A stretch of DNA of 64,000 bases, from NCBI GenBank assembly GCA_026874595.1, contig JAPPUL010000078.1:265729-329728 (forward strand), given 5' to 3'. Position 1 is the stretch's first letter. Each line of letters begins with the position of its first letter. The stretch is from Sipunculus nudus (taxonomy: Eukaryota; Annelida; Sipuncula; Golfingiida; Sipunculidae). Below the pieces are notes generated by a model. It was not told the DNA's origin, made no database searches, and saw only the letters and a list, made by a program, of their open reading frames with translations. Positions 58,539-64,000 of this stretch are shown here, in pieces. The translations under genes were made by a program, and so were the position numbers.

Positions 58539-59681
58539 TTGAATATACACGAATACCAAGCAAAAGAGATATTTGAAAGTTACGATATTCCAACTCCGCA
58601 TGGAGGAGTTGCAAAGAGTGCGGATGAAGTATACGAGATAGCAAAATCTATAGGCGGACCTGTAGTAGTAAAGGCGCAAGTACACGTAGGGGGACGAGGG
58701 AAAGCAGGGGGAGTAAAGCTTGCAGGGGATGCGAATGAGGCAAAACGCTATGGTGAGCAGATATTGGGGATGGAGATAAAGGGACTTATAACAAAAGAGG
58801 TATTGGTGGTAGAGACAGTAAAAATAGAGAAGGAGCTTTACCTTGGAGTGATATTGGATAGAGGGAGCAAGAAGCTAACGTTCATGGCAAGCGAGGCAGG
58901 GGGTATGGATATAGAGGAGGTGGCAGCAAAGGATCCGGATGCAATAACGAAAGTAAACGTAGATCCGATAATAGGGCTTAGAAGTTATCATAAGCGCCGC
59001 TTACTCTCAAATATATTAAAAGATAAAGAGCAATTAAAAGAAGGGATGAGGGTAGCAGATAGTTTGTATAAAATATTCATGGAAAAGGATTGCTCCTTGG
59101 TAGAAATAAACCCGTTTGCAATATTAAAGGATGGAAGTTTGGTAGCAGCAGATGCAAAGATAAACTTTGACGAGAACGCACTTGAGCGGCACCCAAGTTT
59201 AAAGGAGCTAATAGATTTTGATACTATTGACAAGAACGAACTAATAGCAAAAGAGTACGGGTTATCGTATGTGGCTCTTGATGGTTACGTAGGGTGCATA
59301 GTAAACGGAGCCGGGCTTGCGATGGCAACGATGGATGCAGTAAAACTATATAAAGGTGAGCCTGCAAATTTTCTTGATGTAGGAGGCAGTTCAAATCCGA
59401 TTAAAGTGGTAAAGGCGCTTGAGATAATAACGTCAAATAAGAATGTAAGGTCAATATTGCTAAACATCTTTGGCGGGATAACGCGTTGTGATGACATAGC
59501 AAATGGACTTTTGGAGGCGATGCGCCAAATAGAGATAAAGTTGCCTATAGTAGTGCGTCTGACAGGAACAAACGAGACGGAAGCACGAAAGATACTAGAA
59601 GGGACTAAACTGCACACAGCAGAGAGTATGAATGAAGCAGTTATGCTTGCGGTAAAACACGCAAATGTTGGTGTAAGCTAG
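58539..59681 (+). CDS. sucC: Succinyl-CoA ligase (ADP/GDP-forming) beta subunit
   Basis: SucC binds the nucleotide and, with SucD, interconverts succinyl-CoA and succinate with substrate-level phosphorylation. The 380-residue protein has NIHEYQAKEIFESYDIPTPH, PVVVKAQVHVGGRGKAGGVK (ATP-grasp), LVEINPFAIL and NIFGGITRCDDIANG. An open TTG 11 codons upstream gives an abnormal N-terminus; the TTG at 58539 has GAGGG seven bases before it and produces the family's NIHEYQAK start, so it is chosen. sucD follows after 58 bp. In this gene set it can take succinate from methylisocitrate cleavage. Confidence 0.95.
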   Translation: MNIHEYQAKEIFESYDIPTPHGGVAKSADEVYEIAKSIGGPVVVKAQVHVGGRGKAGGVKLAGDANEAKRYGEQILGMEIKGLITKEVLVVETVKIEKELYLGVILDRGSKKLTFMASEAGGMDIEEVAAKDPDAITKVNVDPIIGLRSYHKRRLLSNILKDKEQLKEGMRVADSLYKIFMEKDCSLVEINPFAILKDGSLVAADAKINFDENALERHPSLKELIDFDTIDKNELIAKEYGLSYVALDGYVGCIVNGAGLAMATMDAVKLYKGEPANFLDVGGSSNPIKVVKALEIITSNKNVRSILLNIFGGITRCDDIANGLLEAMRQIEIKLPIVVRLTGTNETEARKILEGTKLHTAESMNEAVMLAVKHANVGVS

Positions 59682-59739
59682 ACTAAAGATATATTTCAAA
59701 CAGATTTAAATATATAATAAAGTAATAGGAGTTGGTAAA

Positions 59740-60606
59740 TTGGGGATATTGATAGATTTAAATACAAAGCTAATAGTACAAGGTATAACGGGACGAGATG
59801 GGTCATTTCACACACGACAGATGTTAAATTATGGAACTAACGTGGTTGGGGGTGTAACTCCTGGGAAAGGAGGGGAGAGAGTTGAAGGGGTTTTGGTATA
59901 TGATTCTGTAGATGAGGCAGTACGTAAAACGGGAGCAAACACGTCGGTAATATATGTACCGGCAGCGTTTGCATACGAGGCAATACTTGAGGCTGTAGAT
60001 GCTGGGATAAAGCTAGTAGTATGTATAACAGAAGGGATACCGGTAAACGATGCTCTTAATATGTATAACTATATACAAGGGAAAGAGGTACGAGTTATCG
60101 GGCCAAACTGTCCAGGGTTGCTAACACCAGGTAAGAGCAAAGTAGGGATAATGCCGGGCCAAATAGCAAAAGAAGGAATAGTTGGGATAGTGTCAAAAAG
60201 CGGTACGTTAACGTACGAGGTGGTGTATGCAGTCACAAAGAAAGGACTTGGGCAGACGACCTGTATCGGGATAGGCGGGGATCCAATAATTGGGACAGGG
60301 TTTATAGACGTACTTGAAATGTTTAATAAAGATAAAGAGACAAAGGGCATAGCGCTAATAGGCGAGATTGGGGGGACAGATGAGGAGGAGGCGGCAGCGT
60401 ACATAAAAGAGAATATAAAAAAGCCTGTAGTATCGTTTATAGCAGGACGGACGGCGCCGGAGGGAAAACGAATGGGCCATGCCGGGGCGATAATATCAGG
60501 AGGGCTTGGGACTGCCGAGAGTAAAATAAAGGCTTTGAATGAGGCAGGAGTTGAGGTATGTGACACTCCAAGTGATATAGCGGACGTACTCTACACTAAA
60601 TTGTAA
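59740..60606 (+). CDS. sucD: Succinyl-CoA ligase alpha subunit
   Basis: SucD carries the CoA site and the phosphohistidine. The 288-residue protein begins with the TTG-started [20 protein letters not shown] and has [20 protein letters not shown] (CoA). [21 protein letters not shown] and [20 protein letters not shown] with the active-site His also appear. AGGAG lies eight bases before the TTG. It forms an operon with sucC. No dihydrolipoyl or other TCA genes follow; proC is next, 186 bp away. Confidence 0.96.
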   Translation: MGILIDLNTKLIVQGITGRDGSFHTRQMLNYGTNVVGGVTPGKGGERVEGVLVYDSVDEAVRKTGANTSVIYVPAAFAYEAILEAVDAGIKLVVCITEGIPVNDALNMYNYIQGKEVRVIGPNCPGLLTPGKSKVGIMPGQIAKEGIVGIVSKSGTLTYEVVYAVTKKGLGQTTCIGIGGDPIIGTGFIDVLEMFNKDKETKGIALIGEIGGTDEEEAAAYIKENIKKPVVSFIAGRTAPEGKRMGHAGAIISGGLGTAESKIKALNEAGVEVCDTPSDIADVLYTKL

Positions 60607-60709
60607 GGAACTTATTCTTACTTATTTGCATTATTTGCTGCTTAAAAAGCTAAACAGATATTACAAACGCAATATGCCTATCCTTATAAAGTTATAAAGA
60701 GAGAATCAA

Positions 60710-60775
60710 AACAATGAAAAAAAAACAATGAAAAAAGAACAATGAAAAAGAACAATGAAAAAGAACAATGAAAAA
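60710..60775 (+). repeat. AACAATGAAAAAG repeat, five copies, upstream of proC
   Basis: AACAATG recurs at 60710, 60724, 60738, 60751 and 60764 with 13-14 bp spacing just before the proC start. Each unit contains an ATG, and neighbouring ATG and TGA overlap, giving a chain of very short open frames ahead of proC. Confidence 0.9.
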
Positions 60776-60792
60776 GAAGATAAGACTATTTT

Positions 60793-61653
60793 ATGATTAA
60801 GGTTGGAGTTATCGGGCTTGGGAATATGGGGGAGGCACTTATAAAGGCTTTTTTAGATAAGAGTGTTATTAAAGCTGAGGATGTATATGCTTATGACGTT
60901 ATAGAAAAGAAGTCTATAGAGATAAAAGAGCGATATGGAATAAACATATTGCCGACTGCGGAAGAAGTATACGAGAAGTCAGAGTATATAATCCTTGCGA
61001 TAAAACCTAATGACGTGCCTGAATTACTTAATACTATAAAGGATTGTAGAGAAGCTCTCCGAAATACTCCTAAGGGAGGATCCATCGATAAAACCTTAAT
61101 TTCTGTTTGTGCCGGTATAAGCATTTTAGAAATAGAAAAAGTACTTACTAATCATAAGATTGCCCGAGTCATGCCTAACACGCCTTATTTAGTTTCAGAA
61201 GGAGCATGTGGAGTTTGTTTTAATGATAGCATAGATAAGTCAGACAAAAAATATATTTTAGATTTGCTAAGATGCGCTGGCATGGCATTTGAACTTTCGG
61301 AAGAGTTACTTAATGCCGTTACGGGATTATCTGCTAGTGGGCCTGCTTTTGTATTTATGTTTATAGAGGCGCTTGCGGATGGAGGGGTAAGAGCAGGGCT
61401 TTCAAGAGCGGTTGCACTATCGCTTGCTGCGCAGACTGTATATGGTTCTGCTAAATTGTATTTAGAGAGTAATAAAGCAAGCAAAAAACATCCTGGTGAG
61501 CTAAAAGATATGGTAAGTTCGCCTGGAGGAACTACTATTGAAGGCATTTCCGTACTTGAGAATGGTGGGTTTCGAGGTCTTGTAATAGAAAGTGTTTTTA
61601 GCGCCTACAAAAAAGCATGTAAGTTGTCTAATTATAATCAAGATAATATTTAG
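60793..61653 (+). CDS. proC: Pyrroline-5-carboxylate reductase
   Basis: ProC makes proline from pyrroline-5-carboxylate with NAD(P)H. The 286-residue protein starts MIKVGVIGLGNMGEALIKAF (Rossmann GLGNMG), has ILAIKPNDVPELL and IARVMPNTPYLVSEGACGV. NAVTGLSASGPAFVFMFIEAL and HPGELKDMVSSPGGTTIEGI are the dimer-forming signature. A mini-ORF repeat precedes it. Its 3' end overlaps the convergent GerMN gene by 26 bp, and no terminator separates them. Confidence 0.95.
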   Translation: MIKVGVIGLGNMGEALIKAFLDKSVIKAEDVYAYDVIEKKSIEIKERYGINILPTAEEVYEKSEYIILAIKPNDVPELLNTIKDCREALRNTPKGGSIDKTLISVCAGISILEIEKVLTNHKIARVMPNTPYLVSEGACGVCFNDSIDKSDKKYILDLLRCAGMAFELSEELLNAVTGLSASGPAFVFMFIEALADGGVRAGLSRAVALSLAAQTVYGSAKLYLESNKASKKHPGELKDMVSSPGGTTIEGISVLENGGFRGLVIESVFSAYKKACKLSNYNQDNI

Positions 61654-62251
61654 TATGTCCTAATATATCAAAACGATATAAAAACTCATCACGTTCATAA
61701 GGGTATAGAAAGGAATTAAAGCCGTCTATAGTTTTTATAGGGCGAGATTCTACATATAACGATATTGCCTCAACTTCGTTTGACAGAGATTTAAAGATTG
61801 TCGCTATTATAGAGTCTATTATAAGCCTTTTATTACGTATTTTAGAAACTTTTAGAAAGTCTCTAGAAAAGTTTATATGCAGATGCTTATCGACTAAGAA
61901 TATAGTTTTTAACTTCGTATCAGCTGAGAGTATAGACGAATTATTATAGCTTATATTGCCAAATAAAAGAAGATTTATAATATCTTCAATCTGCTCTTTG
62001 ATACTTTTACCTTTTAAGATTACTCGTTGTTCTAAGACAAGATATTCATATTCTGGCGTTGCAAAAAAAAGGGTTACTTTCTTTTTAGTTACCTTCTTTT
62101 CATTTGAATAGTCATTAATGTGTATATTTAAAAACATAAAGGCTAAAAAACCTATTACTATAGGCATTATATAACCAATTATACGGCTTGAGCTTAGACT
62201 ACTTGCACTTTTATTGTTTTTAAAATCGTTTTTAAATAATTCTAAAGCCAC
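61628..62251 (-). CDS. GerMN-domain membrane protein
   Basis: The 207-residue protein (from a GTG) has one N-terminal transmembrane helix (IIGYIMPIVIGFLAFMFL). An extracytoplasmic GerMN-like domain follows, with VTLFFATPEYEYLVLEQRVI, EDIINLLLFG, HINFSRDFLK and the IDSIIATIFKSLSNEVEAIS helix. GerMN domains occur in sporulation proteins of Firmicutes and in envelope proteins of many Gram-negatives; here sporulation is not implied. The GTG has a poor ribosome site and the start may be an inner codon. The gene overlaps proC by 26 bp. Confidence 0.75.
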   Translation of the reverse strand: MALELFKNDFKNNKSASSLSSSRIIGYIMPIVIGFLAFMFLNIHINDYSNEKKVTKKKVTLFFATPEYEYLVLEQRVILKGKSIKEQIEDIINLLLFGNISYNNSSILSADTKLKTIFLVDKHLHINFSRDFLKVSKIRNKRLIIDSIIATIFKSLSNEVEAISLYVESRPIKTIDGFNSFLYPYERDEFLYRFDILGHTKYYLDYN

Positions 62252-62324
62252 ATCCTATTAAACACATATAAAAGAACCTGTAGCTTTAGAATTATTATCT
62301 CCTTTACTAATTCCTTTTATAGGA

Positions 62325-63941
62325 CTAGTTCTTTAAAAGCTCCATCGCAAAATTACTTGCGGTTGAAACTAGCTTCTTGTCCTTTCCTACTTTATAACTT
62401 GCTTTTTTGTGCTTTGATTTAAGTTTTAGCTCAATATCCTTTATTGTCAGACTCTCTTTTTGCAGAATATCATTAAATTCCTTTACTGCTATCTGTTTTG
62501 CCTTGTGTAACATCATCTGTACTCGAGAATATATATTAACAGCCCCATCCCCACTAGTTTCTATAGAACAGAATATTACATCCGGATAAAGCTCCTGCAC
62601 TTTCGATTGTACCCCGTCTGATACTGACGATGAGGGCATACAGCCAAAAGGCTTGACAGATAGTACCATATTTGCATTACGCTTTTTTGAGGCCATTATT
62701 AGTTTACCCACTTCCATATATCCCTCTCCTCCTGATATATCCTTATTATAGAAATTATTCGATGCCTCCTGTAAGTCTTCTATCTTTGTTGGGGTATACT
62801 TTCCATATCTTGCTACTTTCAAATATAATTTGTAATATATTAGTAGTATCTTGTTAAATAAGGTTACGTATCTAAGAAGCTTCTTACTTGCTTTCTTACT
62901 CTCTATACCCCCTCCATCAACCCCTTTTAAGTTAACTCGGCTTTTATGAAAATCAGCTGTCTCCCACAATATATATCTTACCCAATCTACCACCGGCTGA
63001 ATCCGTACCTCTGCTCCCTCACTCTCAAGCCATCTCTTTATCTTATAATTCCCTTCACCCTCCGTTGTCATCGCCCAAAACTCCCCTATCACATTCACCA
63101 CAGGCTTAACTTCTTTATAATCTACATCTATTTTAGAGAATTTCTTTCCAACCTTAGATAAGGCCCGTATAATTGACCTCTTACTCCTAAGGGCATCCCC
63201 TAAAAGCTCCTTTGCCTCTTCTATTACCTTATCTGTATCCCCCTTATTAACTTCGTAGGGCCGTATCTTATAACCTAGCATGTTTACTATATCACCCAGC
63301 ATCATTCCCTTTATAAGCACCTTTAAAAATGCTAGGTTTATATTTATGATTTGTTCCTCGTTTGACTCCCCATCTACTCGTTGTTCAAATATTAATACTC
63401 GAAACCCTTCAAAGCCTGATGCCTTAAGTGCCTGCCTATATTCACTCTCATACATCCCAAAACGACAGGGACCACATGCTCCTGCTGTCAAGAATATATA
63501 ATCTCTCTTTATCTCTTCTACCCCAAGACCACGCTCATCCCTAAGATATTGTAAATACTTTACTAGATTCCCTACCGTGTAATAAGTAGGATTGCATTGC
63601 CCTCGGTTTCCAAATTCTTTCCCGTTCCTTAAAGATTCTCCATCAGGGCAAGATAAACTCTCTACCATATAACCTAATCCATTAAGACCTTCCGCTATTA
63701 GCTTATCTTGTACACCCGTTAGGCTTTCAAGCAATATCTTAGTTTTACTGCGTTCTTTACTATACGCCGGCTTTTCATATGGCTTTGTCCAATGTTTGCT
63801 TTCTTTCTCTTCTATATTTAAATTCTTTCTTTGCTCTTCTTCAAAATCTTTAAGCCGCTCCTTTATCCATTCCTCCTTGCTTTGCTCCTTACTTGGAGCA
63901 TCTGCCTTAACAGGACTTCCCATTTTTTTTATCTTTTCCAT
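62325..63941 (-). CDS. 2-hydroxyacyl-CoA dehydratase/activase-related protein (C-terminal half as a separate protein)
   Basis: The 538-residue protein matches the C-terminal half of the large BadF-fusion proteins annotated as acyl-CoA dehydratase activases. It has FLTAGACGPCRFGMYESEYR with the Cys-x2-Cys, GFRVLIFEQR, VVNVIGEFWAMTTEGEGNYK and SVKPFGCMPSSSVSDGVQSK, then IETSGDGAVNIYSRVQ. In most organisms this part is fused after ATPase and DUF2229 domains; here it starts at its own ATG with a short basic tail (about 1-60). The biochemical role of this family is not established; Fe-S chemistry is likely from the Cys. The remaining domains may be encoded just off the right edge. It starts 12 bp after a purine-rich Shine-Dalgarno-like GGAG. 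Confidence 0.82.
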   Translation of the reverse strand: MEKIKKMGSPVKADAPSKEQSKEEWIKERLKDFEEEQRKNLNIEEKESKHWTKPYEKPAYSKERSKTKILLESLTGVQDKLIAEGLNGLGYMVESLSCPDGESLRNGKEFGNRGQCNPTYYTVGNLVKYLQYLRDERGLGVEEIKRDYIFLTAGACGPCRFGMYESEYRQALKASGFEGFRVLIFEQRVDGESNEEQIININLAFLKVLIKGMMLGDIVNMLGYKIRPYEVNKGDTDKVIEEAKELLGDALRSKRSIIRALSKVGKKFSKIDVDYKEVKPVVNVIGEFWAMTTEGEGNYKIKRWLESEGAEVRIQPVVDWVRYILWETADFHKSRVNLKGVDGGGIESKKASKKLLRYVTLFNKILLIYYKLYLKVARYGKYTPTKIEDLQEASNNFYNKDISGGEGYMEVGKLIMASKKRNANMVLSVKPFGCMPSSSVSDGVQSKVQELYPDVIFCSIETSGDGAVNIYSRVQMMLHKAKQIAVKEFNDILQKESLTIKDIELKLKSKHKKASYKVGKDKKLVSTASNFAMELLKN

Positions 63942-64000
63942 TTCATTTTTACTCCTTTTACTTTCTCATTATTTTTTCCCCTCACTCCCCCCTCACTCTC
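63929..64000 (-). CDS. Possible C-terminal end of the upstream gene
   Basis: The minus strand is open from the right edge to a TAA at 63929-63931, encoding about 23 residues ending VKGVKMKWKR. It would overlap the next gene by 13 bp and contain that gene's GGAG. Only the end is visible, so the identity cannot be judged; the rest of the dehydratase/activase family protein is a reasonable guess. Confidence 0.35.
   Translation of the reverse strand, partial: ESEGGVRGKNNEKVKGVKMKWKR

Noticed and set aside
61628-62251. Sporulation gene from the GerMN domain
   Set aside because: GerMN domains also occur in non-sporulating Gram-negatives, and kdsB indicates an LPS-bearing cell; no spore genes are present.

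Overview
The window is AT-rich, gene-dense bacterial chromosome. A CMP-KDO synthetase (kdsB) points to a diderm with lipopolysaccharide. An HgdB/BadF-type pair, a further 2-hydroxyacyl-CoA dehydratase-related protein, GerMN, CarD, DUF4912 and zinc-ribbon coiled-coil proteins are compatible with a low-GC lineage of the former Deltaproteobacteria or Deferribacterota. No rRNA or other decisive marker is present, so the taxon is left open. No phage, insertion sequence or CRISPR array was seen.

Layout. 0-7 kb: the start of a Gfo/Idh/MocA oxidoreductase running off the left edge, yajQ, tRNA-Glu(UUC), tRNA-Ile2(CAU), a zinc-ribbon protein, a DUF4912 protein, an unusual RNase R and a SpoIIE-type phosphatase. 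7-13 kb: a complete 2-methylcitrate (propionate) module, prpC, prpE and a coupled prpD-prpB pair. 13-18.4 kb: a sensor/MFS fusion, an ABC-type substrate-binding protein and a secreted matrixin-like protease. 18.5-22 kb: metH, led by about 28 Shine-Dalgarno-like repeats. 22.4-24.9 kb: kdsB and an HgdB-like/BadF-like pair whose isoleucine codon usage differs from the surroundings. 24.8-29.8 kb: an unknown protein, thiF-thiS-thiG-thiE and an MscS channel. 30-34.3 kb: polA, coaE and a SPOR protein. 34.3-37.8 kb: a BcgI-like restriction-modification pair. 37.9-48.4 kb: a long minus-strand run of cysS, an ABC exporter, larE, ispG, hemG, hemH, hemN and hemE. 48.4-64 kb: a HEAT protein, lysC, carD-nth, rplU-rpmA, a DUF445 protein, a LysM/M23 peptidase, a large unknown protein, sucC-sucD, proC, a GerMN protein and a dehydratase-related protein.

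Together these genes suggest propionate oxidation feeding succinate and the TCA cycle (prpCDE/B with sucCD), heme synthesis from uroporphyrinogen, thiazole/thiamine synthesis and B12-dependent methionine synthesis.

Two window-wide patterns stand out. First, tandem duplications sit repeatedly at gene boundaries. Some are short purine-rich units in translation leaders (metH, hemE, hemH, proC, the SpoIIE gene, DUF4912, DUF445, sucC). Others are long units copying the 3' ends of genes (86 bp x 6, about 173 bp x 3, about 280-310 bp x 2, about 185 bp x 2). Second, nine genes, most of them between 30 and 44 kb, are broken by single-base length changes, nearly all +1 in homopolymers. Correcting each one gives a total divisible by three and restores a full-length family member. 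These are more likely sequencing errors than decay, but the sequence alone cannot prove it.
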